Part shown: piece after piece, positions 1 to 10,955 of the stretch
Position numbering within the stretch: the first letter of the stretch is position 1
How the letters are laid out: each line of letters opens with the position of its first letter
Assembly (NCBI RefSeq): GCF_001180325.1
Contig: NZ_CVSZ01000035.1
Location: 186,001-250,000, forward strand
DNA: 64,000 bases
Direction: 5' to 3'
Source of the DNA: Prochlorococcus marinus
GTDB lineage: Bacteria; Cyanobacteriota; Cyanobacteriia; PCC-6307; Cyanobiaceae
Notes under the pieces: generated by a model
What the model was told of the DNA's origin: nothing
What the model saw: only the letters and a program-made list of their open reading frames with translations
The model's database searches: none
Translations under genes and position numbers: made by a program

Positions 1-812
1 CTGGTGTTTGTAGCAATTATTCCATCGATGTTTTCCGCGATTATTAATTGGCAAATATCTTCTATATCTTTAAGGCATAAATCTGGCGCAATTTTTACAA
101 ATAATGGTGGACAATTAGGTAAGTTCTTAATTTCTCTAAGAAGTTCTTTTAGAAGAATTGGATCTTGTAATTTTCTTAGTCCTTCAGTATTTGGAGAACT
201 AACGTTTATTGCTGCGTAATCACAATATGGAATTAATAATTTTAGAGAAGTTAAATAATCATCTTTTGCTTGAGATAAACCTGTAATTTTTGACTTCCCG
301 AAATTTATCCCTAAACAAACATTCTCTCTGTTTTTTTTAAACTCAATACCTTGTTCGACAAAGTTTTTAACTAGATTTTCAGCACCATTATTATTAAAAC
401 CCATTCTATTTAATGCTGCTTCTTCTTCTGCCAATCTAAATAACCTTGGTTTGGGATTTCCATTCTGAGCAAATTTAGTTACTGTACCAAGCTCAGCAAA
501 TCCAAAACCAAAATCTTTCCATATATTTGCTGCATTTCCATTTTTGTCAAAACCCGCTGCTAAACCAATTGGATTACGAAAATTTATTCCACATATGTTC
601 TGAGTTAACCTTTTATCAACTACAGAAAATTCTGCATTTAGATTTTTTAAGATAGAAGATACTATAGGCCAATTATATTTTCTTGAACTGAACGATAGGA
701 GACTAAGAGATAAATTTGTTAAGTATTCTGCATCAATTCCAGAGTCTTTTTTTAATATAGGGGTAATCAAGTTTTTATAAAGATTTTTAAATCCCCCTTT
801 CTGTTCATTCAT
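1..812 (-). CDS. pyrD: Dihydroorotate dehydrogenase (quinone), C-terminus cut by window edge
   Basis: Oxidises dihydroorotate to orotate in de novo pyrimidine synthesis, passing electrons to membrane quinone. About 270 residues are visible from an ATG at 810-812; the C-terminal part lies before the window. Recognisable class 2 features are an N-terminal membrane-associating helix region, the FMN-barrel motif NPIGLAAGFDKN, the ELGTVT strand, the segment INVSSPNT with the catalytic serine, and FVKIAPD near the cut. It follows rnhA on the same strand with only six bases between them, so co-transcription is likely. Identification is by recalled family motifs. Confidence 0.93.
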   Translation of the reverse strand, partial: MNEQKGGFKNLYKNLITPILKKDSGIDAEYLTNLSLSLLSFSSRKYNWPIVSSILKNLNAEFSVVDKRLTQNICGINFRNPIGLAAGFDKNGNAANIWKDFGFGFAELGTVTKFAQNGNPKPRLFRLAEEEAALNRMGFNNNGAENLVKNFVEQGIEFKKNRENVCLGINFGKSKITGLSQAKDDYLTSLKLLIPYCDYAAINVSSPNTEGLRKLQDPILLKELLREIKNLPNCPPLFVKIAPDLCLKDIEDICQLIIAENIDGIIATNT

Positions 813-818
813 AAAAAA

Positions 819-1538
819 TTAGGCTTCTTTTTTTTCTATTATCCAATATTTTTTATCTTTAGGAATCAATCTCCAATTACGCCATTCAAAAAGTGAATAT
901 TGTTTTATCTTTAAGTGGTTTTCATCACCTAATAAGGTGTCTAGTTCAGGTGAACTTAACAGGTACTTTTTTTCTGCAAATTTTTGAATTAATTCATTGC
1001 GGGAAAATAATTCCTGAATTTCTGCAGGTGCATTTTTTTCAAAAAAATCAACTGAGGATTCTACTTTTATTAAGTTACTTTCTATAGATATACCTTTGCT
1101 GTAATTAGTTGCGATTTTATCAACCCTATCATTTTGTTTATCCCCGCTATGACCTTTAACATATTCCATTATTAGGCCATTAATTCTTAATTGATCAATT
1201 TTTTGCCATAGATCAAGATTTTGAACTGGTTTTCCTGAACTTGTTTTCCATCCATTTTTCTTCCAATTAATAATCCATTTTGTATAACCCTCTATGACAT
1301 ATTTACTATCAGTTCTTAGTTTAAAGTTCTTTTTTAATTTGTAGGTTTTTAATTTCTCAAGAGTTTTTATAGCCGCAGTGAGTTCCATTCTATTATTAGT
1401 AGTATTTTGCTCGGAACCACCTAATTCTAATTCGCTGTTATCATCAAAAATTATTAAACCGCCCCAACCACCTGGGCCTGGATTACCACTGCAGGCTCCA
1501 TCTGTTGCGGCTTCAATCGCAATACTATCACTATTCAT
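819..1538 (-). CDS. rnhA: Ribonuclease HI with C-terminal extension
   Basis: Cleaves the RNA strand of RNA-DNA hybrids. The first 150 residues are a complete RNase H domain with the acidic catalytic set visible: Asp in [15 protein letters not shown] near residue 13, Glu in MELTAAI, Asp in TDSKYV and Asp in DRVDKIA. The protein is 239 residues, while a plain RNase HI is about 150. The last 85 or so residues form an extra domain that I do not recognise, rich in charged residues and ending in a W-R-N-W-R-L-I-P segment. It lies between rplL and pyrD on the same strand and probably shares the ribosomal transcript. Confidence 0.93.
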   Translation of the reverse strand: MNSDSIAIEAATDGACSGNPGPGGWGGLIIFDDNSELELGGSEQNTTNNRMELTAAIKTLEKLKTYKLKKNFKLRTDSKYVIEGYTKWIINWKKNGWKTSSGKPVQNLDLWQKIDQLRINGLIMEYVKGHSGDKQNDRVDKIATNYSKGISIESNLIKVESSVDFFEKNAPAEIQELFSRNELIQKFAEKKYLLSSPELDTLLGDENHLKIKQYSLFEWRNWRLIPKDKKYWIIEKKEA

Positions 1539-1546
1539 AATTTTTG

Positions 1547-1571
1547 AAGCCGATATTAAGGTTATCGGCTT
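1547..1571 (-). other. Perfect 9-bp hairpin between rplL and rnhA
   Basis: Arms of nine bases (1547-1555 and 1563-1571) pair perfectly around a seven-base loop. Neither strand has a T-run right after it, so it is a poor intrinsic terminator. It sits just upstream of the rnhA start, so it could be an RNA processing or stability element separating the abundant rplL message from rnhA. The role is inferred. Confidence 0.45.
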
Positions 1572-1585
1572 GAAAAAATGTACTT

Positions 1586-1981
1586 TTACTTAAGTGTAAC
1601 TTTACCGCCAGCTTCTTCAATCTCTTTCTTTAAAGATTCAGCATCTGCTTTGGCAATTCCTTCTTTTACTGTTTTTGGTGCAGATTCAACAAGTGCTTTT
1701 GCATCGCCAAGACCTAGACCAGTTGCATTTCTTACAACCTTAAGTACTTTGATTTTTGCGGCTGCATCAAAGCTTTCGAGAACTACATCAAATTCAGTTT
1801 TTTCTTCAGCAGCGCCACCATCTGCGTCACCGCCAGCTGCTCCTGGAGCTGCCATTACTACACCTGCAGAAGCTGCAGCAGATACACCAAAAGCCTCTTC
1901 AATTTGCTTTACAAGCTCAGATGCTTCTAAAAGTGATAAAGATTTTAATGATTCGAGAATTTCTTCAGTTTTTGCGGACAT
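1586..1981 (-). CDS. rplL: 50S ribosomal protein L7/L12
   Basis: Stalk protein of the large subunit that recruits translation GTPases. At 131 residues it has the normal cyanobacterial length. The N-terminal dimerisation helices are followed by an alanine- and glycine-rich hinge at about residues 35-57, then the C-terminal domain with the conserved [20 protein letters not shown] stretch. It is the last stalk gene after rplJ, 28 bases apart, the standard bacterial order. A 140-residue ORF on the opposite strand is a shadow of this alanine-rich coding sequence. Confidence 0.98.
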
Positions 1982-2009
1982 TTTCTTAAAAATTAATTAG
2001 GGTTTTGAT

Positions 2010-2537
2010 TTAAGATTCTGATTTTTCAGAATGTTGTTTCAGTGATCTAGCAAGTCCAGAAGGCACTTCATTGATAGAGATCGCAATTTTTGTTGCTACG
2101 CCATTTAGAGCGCCAGCAATTTTTGCCATCAATACTTCTTTAGATGGAAGACTTGCAATTTCTTTTATTTCAGAATCGCTAAGAAGTCTGCCTTCAAATA
2201 AAGCTCCTTTGGTCTCGGATTTTTTGGTTTCTTTTTGAAAAGATTGGATTGCTTTTACAGCACCACCAACATCTTCTTTAATTAACACAAAAGCATTTGT
2301 TCCGGTCAGTAAAGATTCAAGATCGTTCCAATTACTATCTCCATCAATAGCTTTGCGCATTAATGAATTTTTAGTAACTTTGCAGATGCCGTTAGTTGTT
2401 TGCAATCTAGATCGCAAATCTGACATCTCTTTGATAGTTAAACCTTTATAGTCAAGAACTACAGCCATTTCCGAGTCGTCTAAAAGAGATTTAATCTCAG
2501 TAACGATTTTTTGCTTATTCTCTAGTGTTCGGCCCAT
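2010..2537 (-). CDS. rplJ: 50S ribosomal protein L10
   Basis: Binds 23S rRNA and anchors the L7/L12 dimers at the stalk base. It is 175 residues, the usual length, opening with MGRTLENK and containing the conserved [13 protein letters not shown] and [12 protein letters not shown] segments. The gene follows a structured leader of about 165 bases after rplA, where L10 or L10-L7/L12 is known to repress its own translation in other bacteria. It is followed by rplL. Confidence 0.97.
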   Translation of the reverse strand: MGRTLENKQKIVTEIKSLLDDSEMAVVLDYKGLTIKEMSDLRSRLQTTNGICKVTKNSLMRKAIDGDSNWNDLESLLTGTNAFVLIKEDVGGAVKAIQSFQKETKKSETKGALFEGRLLSDSEIKEIASLPSKEVLMAKIAGALNGVATKIAISINEVPSGLARSLKQHSEKSES

Positions 2538-2540
2538 TGA

Positions 2541-2703
2541 TGTTTTTTGGATCGTAATTTAGGGAGAGCAGGAAATGCGGCAAAGTTCTTTTAAAGAGGC
2601 CGCTTTTATTAGATCCAAAAAGAAATAATTTAAGACGAGTCCTCGGTAGGAATTAAAAATTTAGAATAACTAAATCAACCTACTTTCTTTGGCCGTATTA
2701 TTG
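2541..2703 (-). promoter_or_regulatory. L10-type leader of rplJ-rplL mRNA
   Basis: The gap between rplA and rplJ is long for this compact operon and is visibly structured. On the minus strand a GTAGG/CCTAC pair (2679-2683 with 2646-2650) precedes the CCTACCGAGGA stretch. A perfect 10-bp stem (2612-2621 with 2544-2553) encloses a smaller GCGG/CCGC hairpin and ends close to the rplJ start. Position and layout match the known L10 leader class, in which L10 binding controls rplJL translation. The protein-binding role is inferred from that class. Confidence 0.65.
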
Positions 2704-2710
2704 CAATTAA

Positions 2711-2716
2711 ATTATA
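2711..2716 (-). promoter_or_regulatory. Candidate -10 box upstream of rplJ leader
   Basis: A perfect TATAAT on the minus strand lies 11 bases beyond the rplA stop and just ahead of the structured rplJ leader. No convincing -35 hexamer is visible. It could give rplJL a promoter separate from rplKA. In such AT-rich DNA a chance match is quite possible. Confidence 0.35.
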
Positions 2717-2726
2717 CTACAAAGCG

Positions 2727-3434
2727 TTAACCTTCAGGTTGGTAATCTTGTACAGCATTTATGTCTAATTGAACTGAAGGCCCCATTGTTGAAGTTATAT
2801 AAAAAGTTTTCCAATACTTTCCTTTAGCTCCACTGGGTTTATTTTTATCAATTGATTCTTGTAAGGTTTTCAAGTTGTCAAATAGAGCCTCTTTTGTGAA
2901 ACTTGCTTTTCCAAAGCGGACATGAACGATTCCAGCCTTATCTGCTCTAAATTCGAGCTTACCAGCTTTGAATTCTTTTATTGCATTAGCAATGTCATTA
3001 GTTACTGTCCCAGCTTTAGGATTAGGCATTAAACCTCTAGGTCCCAAAACTCTTCCCAATTTTGCAACCTTTGGCATCATATCTGGAGTTGCAATAAGTA
3101 GATCAAACTCCATATTTCCTTTGTTGATGCTTTCTACAAGATCTTCTTCGCCAAATAAATCTGCACCAGCAGCCTTAGCTTTCGATACATTCTCACCGCT
3201 TGTAATTACTGCAATTTTGATGCTTTGGCCAGTACCATGTGGTAATGCAACAGTGGTCCTTAATTGTTGATCAGTATATTTTGGATCAATACCTAGACGT
3301 ATATGTGCTTCAATAGTTTCATCAAATTTTGCATTAGCATTTTCCTTGATAATACTAAGAGCTTCAAGTGGTGCGTAAATGCGATCTTCTATCTTTGTTG
3401 ATAGGGCCGCCATTCTTTTAGATAGTTTTTTCAT
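2727..3434 (-). CDS. rplA: 50S ribosomal protein L1
   Basis: Forms the mobile L1 stalk that helps release deacylated tRNA. At 235 residues it has the normal length. The signature of the family is visible in the middle ([16 protein letters not shown]) with the C-terminal GPSVQLD segment. It lies 66 bases after rplK and before the rplJ leader, the universal rplKAJL order. In many bacteria L1 represses its own operon through the rplK leader; I do not see a clear mimic site here. Confidence 0.98.
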   Translation of the reverse strand: MKKLSKRMAALSTKIEDRIYAPLEALSIIKENANAKFDETIEAHIRLGIDPKYTDQQLRTTVALPHGTGQSIKIAVITSGENVSKAKAAGADLFGEEDLVESINKGNMEFDLLIATPDMMPKVAKLGRVLGPRGLMPNPKAGTVTNDIANAIKEFKAGKLEFRADKAGIVHVRFGKASFTKEALFDNLKTLQESIDKNKPSGAKGKYWKTFYITSTMGPSVQLDINAVQDYQPEG

Positions 3435-3500
3435 AATAATATTGGGTGCAAACGGTTTTTAACTAACCTCCCCTAAATAGTGAGAAATTGTGTATTGAAC

Positions 3501-3926
3501 TCAATCAGTGATAGAGACGCCCATATTACGAGCAGTACCCTCAATTACTTTCATTGCTGATTCAACACTAGAACAGTTTAGATCAGGAAGCTTAGTTTTG
3601 GCTATTTCTTCTAATTGAGCTTTACTTATATTCCCAACAGAGCCTTTAGCGGATTCACCTGAACCTTTCTCTATACCAGCTGCTTTTGTTATTAAGACGG
3701 AAGCAGGAGGTGTTTTTGTGATAAAAGTAAAGCTTCTATCTTCAAAAACAGAAATCTCTACTGGAATTACAAAACCTGCTTTATCTTGTGTCCTTGCGTT
3801 GTATTCTTTGCAAAATGCCATGATATTGACACCATGTTGTCCTAAAGCTGGCCCTACAGGAGGAGCAGGATTTGCTTTGCCTGCTTGTAGAGCAAGCTTG
3901 ATAACTGCAACAATTTTTTTTGCCAT
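3501..3926 (-). CDS. rplK: 50S ribosomal protein L11
   Basis: Part of the GTPase-associated centre of the large subunit. At 141 residues it has the standard length. It shows the [20 protein letters not shown] opening, the [14 protein letters not shown] segment and the C-terminal GTARNMGV motif that contacts 23S rRNA. It directly follows nusG, 67 bases away, on the same strand. Confidence 0.98.
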   Translation of the reverse strand: MAKKIVAVIKLALQAGKANPAPPVGPALGQHGVNIMAFCKEYNARTQDKAGFVIPVEISVFEDRSFTFITKTPPASVLITKAAGIEKGSGESAKGSVGNISKAQLEEIAKTKLPDLNCSSVESAMKVIEGTARNMGVSITD

Positions 3927-3993
3927 TAGATTAGAGAATTTAAGCTGGAGTAGAAAATCATAATTTTACTCGATAAACAAGAACAATTAGAAA

Positions 3994-4605
3994 TTAATTT
4001 TGTTTATTGATTTGGGAGAATTCTAATTCTACAGGAGTCTCGCGCCCAAATATTGAAAGTAATGCTTTTAATTTATTTCTTTCTCCGGAAACTTCTATAA
4101 CTTCTCCCTGGAAATCCTTGAATGGACCGCTAGTTACAATGATTCTATCTTTTTCTTCAATATCTAATTTGATTACAGCTTTTTTCTCTGATGCCCGCTT
4201 AAAGATTCTATTAACTTCTTGTCTTGATAATGGTCGAGGTTTGATATGACCTCGCGATCTTCCGCTGCCTCTACCGTCTTCAGCACCAACAAAGTTAATT
4301 ACATTTGGAGTACTTTTGACAGCCATCATTGTATCTTCATCCAAAATCATTCTTACGAGGACATAACCTGGGAAAACTTTTTCTTCAGTAGTTTGTCTGC
4401 TTCCATCTTTTTTTAATTTAATTCCTGGAGTTTGGGGAATTTCAATTTCAATGATTCTATTATTAACACCTAAAGTGACTGATCTCTGCTCGAGAGTCGC
4501 TTTTACTTTTTTTTCACAGCTTGATGCTACTTGAACTGCATACCATCTTGCGATGCTTGTATTTGCTTTTGAAGAAGCAAGGTTTGTAGTTAATTCATTA
4601 CTCAT
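3994..4605 (-). CDS. nusG: Transcription termination/antitermination factor NusG
   Basis: Binds RNA polymerase as a processivity and coupling factor. It is 203 residues with a short polar N-terminal tail, then the NGN domain starting at ARWYAVQVASSCEKKV, the FPGYVLVRM strand and a C-terminal KOW domain with VTSGPFKDFQGEV. The secE-nusG-rplK order is the classical one. Start chosen at the first ATG, 51 bases after secE. Confidence 0.97.
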   Translation of the reverse strand: MSNELTTNLASSKANTSIARWYAVQVASSCEKKVKATLEQRSVTLGVNNRIIEIEIPQTPGIKLKKDGSRQTTEEKVFPGYVLVRMILDEDTMMAVKSTPNVINFVGAEDGRGSGRSRGHIKPRPLSRQEVNRIFKRASEKKAVIKLDIEEKDRIIVTSGPFKDFQGEVIEVSGERNKLKALLSIFGRETPVELEFSQINKQN

Positions 4606-4656
4606 TTTTCTGGAAACTTAATTAAGATCTGTATTAATGGATATTCGGGAGATAAT

Positions 4657-4899
4657 TCAACCGAAAATTTGCGAGGCTGCCCATCCATAGAATCTGCTAA
4701 CAGAAGCAATGGCTGCAGCAGAAAAAGATACCATAATTATAACTGCTACTGATTCGCTAAAAAGTTGTTGTTTGTTAGGCCACACGACAAGTTTAAGCTC
4801 ATCGTAGGTAGATCTAAAAAAATTATTCTTTTTTTTAGGCTCTTCAACTTCAGGAGAATCCTTTTTAAGAGGTTCTTTATTAGTAGTAGGACTTGTCAC
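4657..4899 (-). CDS. secE: Preprotein translocase subunit SecE
   Basis: Small essential clamp subunit of the SecYEG channel in the plasma and thylakoid membranes. At 80 residues it has the single-helix form typical of cyanobacteria: a charged cytoplasmic N-terminus, the conserved amphipathic helix with the ELKLVVWPNKQQL motif, and one transmembrane helix at about residues 50-72. It is immediately upstream of nusG. The small size and low similarity of this family make the context an important part of the call. Confidence 0.95.
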   Translation of the reverse strand: MTSPTTNKEPLKKDSPEVEEPKKKNNFFRSTYDELKLVVWPNKQQLFSESVAVIIMVSFSAAAIASVSRFYGWAASQIFG

Positions 4900-4960
4900 A
4901 AAATTTTTTTGAAATTAAGCTTTATGCTTTAGTTGTTATTTTAGCTTATTGATTTACTCC

Positions 4961-7726
4961 TCAGCTAGGTTTGAAAACGATCTCATCTTTTTTAGCTGGG
5001 TTAAGTTTAATTGTTATATTTTTTTTATTTTTGAAGTTATCCTCTAAAAGTTTTGCAGCCAAGGGATTTTCTATTTGTCTTCTAAGTTCCCTGCTAAGTG
5101 GCCTAGCACCATATTCAGGTTCGTAAGAATCTTTTGCAATTTTGTTGATAACTTTTTTGTCTATAGCGATATTTATTTTCTGCTCAAGTAGCAGGTTCTT
5201 TAAATCTTCTGTTTGTAGAATGATTATTTTTTGAAGTTCATCAATAGATAATGGATCAAACTTTACCACTTCGTCAATTCTATTTAAAAATTCAGGTCTA
5301 AAAATTGAAGACAATGCATTACTAATTGAATCATCTAGAGTTTGTTGATCTTTTTCTAACTTTCCCTCACTTTTAGAAATCTTTTGTGAATACTCCAGTA
5401 TAGATTTACCAGCTAGGTTACTTGTCATAATGATTACGGTATTTTTGAAATCTACGGTCCTTCCTTGAGAGTCCGTTAATCTTCCTTCATCTAAGACTTG
5501 CAAAAGGATATTAAATACTTCTGCATGTGCTTTTTCTATCTCATCAAGAAGTATTACTGAATAGGGTTTACGTCTTACAGCTTCAGTTAATTGACCTCCT
5601 TCTTCATAACCAACATAACCTGGGGGAGCTCCTAAAAGTCTTGCTACAGCATTTTTCTCCATATATTCACTCATGTCTAATCTTAAAAGTGCGTCTTCTT
5701 CATCAAATAAAACTGTTGCAAGAGATTTTGCTAATTCTGTTTTACCGACACCAGTAGGACCCATAAATAAAAAAGATCCAATAGGTCTTTTAGGACTTTT
5801 CATGCCAACTCGAGCTCTTCTAATTGCAGCAGAAACAGCTTCTATAGCTTTTTCTTGTCCAATAACTTTTTCACTTAATTCTGTTTCTAGATTGACTAAT
5901 TTCTTACGTTCATTTGAAACTACTTTAGAAATTGGAATACCTGTGATTTTTGATATAACATCTGCAATATCATCAGGTTCTACTTGATATTTAAAAGGGA
6001 AATTTCTATTTTTCTTTATTTTATTGAAGTTCTCTTCAAGTTTTTCTATGTCATTCTCTATTTCACTTAACTCTTCTTCAAGCTTTTCTAAATAATCTAG
6101 ATCATTTTCAATTTCGCGATTTGATTTATCTTTAATTTGTTTGGTTAGCTTATCTTCCTCTTTCATTAAAATAGATAATTCCTCCATTTCTTCACGTAAA
6201 TTGTTCCAATTTTCCAAAAGAACGTTCAATTTTGCCTCTGTTTGTTGTCTATTATTAAATAGTTTTTCTCGAGCTTCGATATTTTCTCCTTGCAAATTAT
6301 TCAATTTTTCATCAATAGTATTAAGTTTGTTTTCTTGTTGGAGAATGATTTGAGGCATATTATTAGACTCGATTTTCAACTGTGCAGCTGCTTCATCAAT
6401 TAAATCTATTGCACTATCAGGGAGACATTTATCGCTGATGTATCTATCGGCTAATTTTGCAGAATAGTTTACAGCCTCTTCAGAAATTTTTATGCCATGA
6501 TGTGATTCATATTTCTTTTTGATCCCTTGTAATATTTTTGCGCTTAATTCTACTGAAGGTTCATTAACAGCTATCTTTTGAAAGCAACTATTTAAAGCCT
6601 GATCTTTTTCAATAGTTTCACGAAATTTCTCAGGTGTTGTTGTACCGATACATCTAAGTTCTCCTTCAGCTAGTAAAGGTTTTAAGATATTACTGATGTC
6701 GGTAGAAGATCTGTCAGAACTTAATATTGAGTGAATTTCATCAATAAATAGAATCATTCCTTGGTTTGGATTATTTAGTTCCTGCATTATTAAGCTTAGT
6801 CTTTCCTCTAGTTGACCTCTAAATTTGGTCCCAGAAACTAATGCACCTAAGTCAAGTGAAATAATTTTTAGGTCCTTTAAAGTATCAGGAACTTTTTTGT
6901 CTACAATTAATTGAGCAAGTAATTTTGCAATTGAGGTTTTACCAACTCCAGGATTGCCAATAAGTATAGGGTTATTTTTGTTCCTTCTGCAGAGTACCCT
7001 CATTAAATTATTGATCTCATTTTCTCTTCCTAAAACAGGATCCAGTAAGCCTTTTTTAGCTGATTCTGTTAAATCTTTTCCATAAATTGAAAGAGCATTT
7101 TCATCTTTTCCAACTTGTTTTTTAGTTTCAATTTGAAGTTCACTTTTCGGTAAAGGAACAATAGCTTTTTTAAATTTTTCTTCTTTTACAAAAGTTTCGT
7201 TAATCTCGTTGTTTGATTCAAAATTAGATTGATTATTTATTTCAATTACATTCTCATAATTAAAAGAATCTTTTGATTGATTAATATTTGGGAAAAACTT
7301 TAATTCTTCCTCTAATTTTTCCATTGAAAGGTTGCCTTCTTCAAAAACATAATTTCCAATTCTTAAATCTCTTCCAAGAGCAATAAGTAAATGAGGGATT
7401 TCTATTAATCTCGATCCCCATTGAGTTTTAATCTGATTCGCGTTATCTAATAAAATTTCTAAATCTTCACCGATAGTAAAAATATCTGACTCATTTGTTG
7501 GTGTCTCTTCTAAAAAATCTTCTGTTATGTCTAAAACTGTATCTTGGTCGATTGATAATTTTTCAATGAAGGCAAAGAATTCACTTGATGAGAATAATGT
7601 ATGAATTATGTGTTCAATATTAAATTCGCTATGATCCCATTTTTTTGCAGTTTCTTCCCCTAATAAAAGAAGATTCCAACTAATATCGCTAAATAGTTCA
7701 GGACTGGATGTAAGTGTTTCTCTCAT
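4961..7726 (-). CDS. clpB2: Hsp100 disaggregase, divergent ClpB2 type
   Basis: AAA+ chaperone that threads aggregated proteins, or a relative of it. The 921 residues contain two ATPase modules: Walker A GNPGVGKTSIAK near residue 256 and GPTGVGKTELAK near 655, each followed by a Walker B-type acidic motif. Between them is a long charged coiled-coil middle domain (about residues 440-590), a mark of ClpB rather than ClpA or ClpC. The N-terminal domain is weakly conserved, and a low-complexity Asn/Glu-rich linker lies near residues 160-190. This divergence fits ClpB2, the non-heat-inducible cyanobacterial paralogue. It is upstream of secE on the same strand. Confidence 0.85.
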   Translation of the reverse strand: MRETLTSSPELFSDISWNLLLLGEETAKKWDHSEFNIEHIIHTLFSSSEFFAFIEKLSIDQDTVLDITEDFLEETPTNESDIFTIGEDLEILLDNANQIKTQWGSRLIEIPHLLIALGRDLRIGNYVFEEGNLSMEKLEEELKFFPNINQSKDSFNYENVIEINNQSNFESNNEINETFVKEEKFKKAIVPLPKSELQIETKKQVGKDENALSIYGKDLTESAKKGLLDPVLGRENEINNLMRVLCRRNKNNPILIGNPGVGKTSIAKLLAQLIVDKKVPDTLKDLKIISLDLGALVSGTKFRGQLEERLSLIMQELNNPNQGMILFIDEIHSILSSDRSSTDISNILKPLLAEGELRCIGTTTPEKFRETIEKDQALNSCFQKIAVNEPSVELSAKILQGIKKKYESHHGIKISEEAVNYSAKLADRYISDKCLPDSAIDLIDEAAAQLKIESNNMPQIILQQENKLNTIDEKLNNLQGENIEAREKLFNNRQQTEAKLNVLLENWNNLREEMEELSILMKEEDKLTKQIKDKSNREIENDLDYLEKLEEELSEIENDIEKLEENFNKIKKNRNFPFKYQVEPDDIADVISKITGIPISKVVSNERKKLVNLETELSEKVIGQEKAIEAVSAAIRRARVGMKSPKRPIGSFLFMGPTGVGKTELAKSLATVLFDEEDALLRLDMSEYMEKNAVARLLGAPPGYVGYEEGGQLTEAVRRKPYSVILLDEIEKAHAEVFNILLQVLDEGRLTDSQGRTVDFKNTVIIMTSNLAGKSILEYSQKISKSEGKLEKDQQTLDDSISNALSSIFRPEFLNRIDEVVKFDPLSIDELQKIIILQTEDLKNLLLEQKINIAIDKKVINKIAKDSYEPEYGARPLSRELRRQIENPLAAKLLEDNFKNKKNITIKLNPAKKDEIVFKPS

Positions 7727-7985
7727 AAACTATAAAAACTATAGTTGATTATTAATTAATATTCTAAGTAGGATCTGCATTAATAATCATCCAATAATTT
7801 TCAAATTGTAAGATGAATTTAAAAATTATTTAGATGAGAGGATTTGCGGGGACTTTAGAATGAAAAAAAACGTTAAATGATATCTAAGCTCTTGTAAAAT
7901 TGAAAATTATAGTTGGTTTACAAATATATTTCAGATATTAGCCAAATAGTTCAGCTATTAATAGGATTTAAATAGTAATAATTAA

Positions 7986-9281
<1,296 letters not shown>

Positions 9282-9287
9282 ATTTTT

Positions 9288-10955
9288 TTAGCGCTTAAGT
9301 TTTTCTAAACGTGAGCCTTTTCTCATACTTAATTGGCACTTTATCCAATCAATACTTATTGGGAGTGCAAAAAAAAGTGGCAACAATGCAAAATTATTTT
9401 GTTTATTGGTTACAAGTAAAGCAGATGCAATTGATAAGCTTCCTATGAGAATTGAATGGCCTAGAGTTTTTTGAGCCGTAAACATTTTTTTGAATTGCCT
9501 ATCAGACTCTCCCATTCTTATTTGCAATTGTAAATCGCCCTGTTCTAATCTTTCTAAACTTTCATCTATTCTTTTGGGAATTCCAACAGCTTTCGATCCT
9601 AGTTCACCTACTTGCCTTCCAAATTGGTTAATTAAATCGTTGGGACTTTGATTATTTGAAGTCATAAGTTCTATTAAATAAGGCTTGGTAACTGATACAA
9701 GGTTAAACCCTGGATCAAGCATTCTACCAACTCCTTCAAAAGTTGATAGAGCTCTCATCACAAAGATTAAATCTACTGGCAGTTGAAATGGCGTTTCATA
9801 AACCAGTTCGTATAAATCTCCAGATAATTTTTCAATAATATTAGGACTAAATGGCGGAGTTAAGGCTTCTTTAAGCATCAATCTGACTAATCTTCTGACT
9901 GGTCCTACATCAATATCTTTTGAAATTAGCCCAGCTTGTTGTAATTGACTAACAAGTGATGAGGCGTCTCTAAGTGCAGCAGCCTTAACCATCCCCCCTA
10001 ATCTTGCTTGAAGTTTATTTGAGATGTTCCCCATCATTCCAAAATCATAAAAAATTAATTTCCCTTCACTTGAAACTGCCAGATTCCCTGGATGAGGATC
10101 TGCATGAAAAAACCCGTAATTTACTAATTGTTTTAAGTAGCTGATTGCACCGATCTCTGCAATTTTAGATAAATCAATTTCTTGTGATTTTAATTTTTCT
10201 AAATCGCTTATTTTTGTCCCTTCTACATAACTTAAACAAAGCACTTTTTCACTGCTCATATCCCAAATTACTTCAGGAACTTCAACATTTTCATCATCAA
10301 GAAATTGCTGCCTAAATCTTGCTGCATATTGCGCTTCGCAATTAAAATCAAGTTCTTTCATTAGAACTTTCCTGCACTCTTTAGCAATCTCAACCCAGTT
10401 TCTACCTCGACTCCAATTCTTATTTTTCTGTAATAATCCTGCTATTTGCTGCATTATTCCCAAATCGATAATAAACAATTCTTTTAAATTGGGTCTTTGA
10501 ACTTTAAAAACTACTTTCTTGCCATCTTTTAAAGTCGCCCTATGAACCTGAGCTAGTGATGCTGATCCAACCGGATCACATATTATTTGATCTATTTCAT
10601 TAAACTTAGACCCTAGTTCATTTCTTATAGTCTCTTCAACTTGCTTTAATGAAAAAATAGGAACTTGATCCTGCAATTTAGACAATTCCTGTATCCATGT
10701 ACTAGGAATTAAATCAGGTCTCGCTGATAATAATTGTCCAATTTTTATAAATGCTGAACCAAGCTTTATTAATTGATTAGTAAACCACCTGGCTCTTTTT
10801 TTTTGAACCCTACTTTTTTCATTGCTCTTAGTTTGGAAAATTGTAAATCTAATATTATCTATCCACAAATTTATTAAAAGCGAAATCAGAGTTATCCAAA
10901 TAAGAAAGGCCCTCTTCAATTTTTTTAAACGATAATGAAAAATGTGATAACTCAT
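9288..10955 (-). CDS. ABC1/ADCK (UbiB-like) atypical kinase
   Basis: Member of the ABC1 family of membrane-linked atypical kinases or ATPases that affect quinone and prenyl-lipid metabolism. The 555 residues show the family marks: the KxGQ-like segment in AFIKIGQLLSARPDL, the ATP-contacting lysine in VVFKVQRP, the ADPHPGNL catalytic motif and DFGMMG. A hydrophobic stretch near residue 15 and two at about 500-540 suggest membrane anchoring. Its start overlaps the end of the upstream 105-residue gene by four bases (ATGA), implying translational coupling. Cyanobacteria hold several paralogues, so the exact one is not assigned. Confidence 0.88.
   Translation of the reverse strand: MSYHIFHYRLKKLKRAFLIWITLISLLINLWIDNIRFTIFQTKSNEKSRVQKKRARWFTNQLIKLGSAFIKIGQLLSARPDLIPSTWIQELSKLQDQVPIFSLKQVEETIRNELGSKFNEIDQIICDPVGSASLAQVHRATLKDGKKVVFKVQRPNLKELFIIDLGIMQQIAGLLQKNKNWSRGRNWVEIAKECRKVLMKELDFNCEAQYAARFRQQFLDDENVEVPEVIWDMSSEKVLCLSYVEGTKISDLEKLKSQEIDLSKIAEIGAISYLKQLVNYGFFHADPHPGNLAVSSEGKLIFYDFGMMGNISNKLQARLGGMVKAAALRDASSLVSQLQQAGLISKDIDVGPVRRLVRLMLKEALTPPFSPNIIEKLSGDLYELVYETPFQLPVDLIFVMRALSTFEGVGRMLDPGFNLVSVTKPYLIELMTSNNQSPNDLINQFGRQVGELGSKAVGIPKRIDESLERLEQGDLQLQIRMGESDRQFKKMFTAQKTLGHSILIGSLSIASALLVTNKQNNFALLPLFFALPISIDWIKCQLSMRKGSRLEKLKR

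Noticed and set aside
1578..2000. 140-residue plus-strand ORF opposite rplL
   Set aside because: It is the reverse strand of an alanine-rich ribosomal gene; Ser/Ala/Pro-rich shadow with no ribosome binding site.
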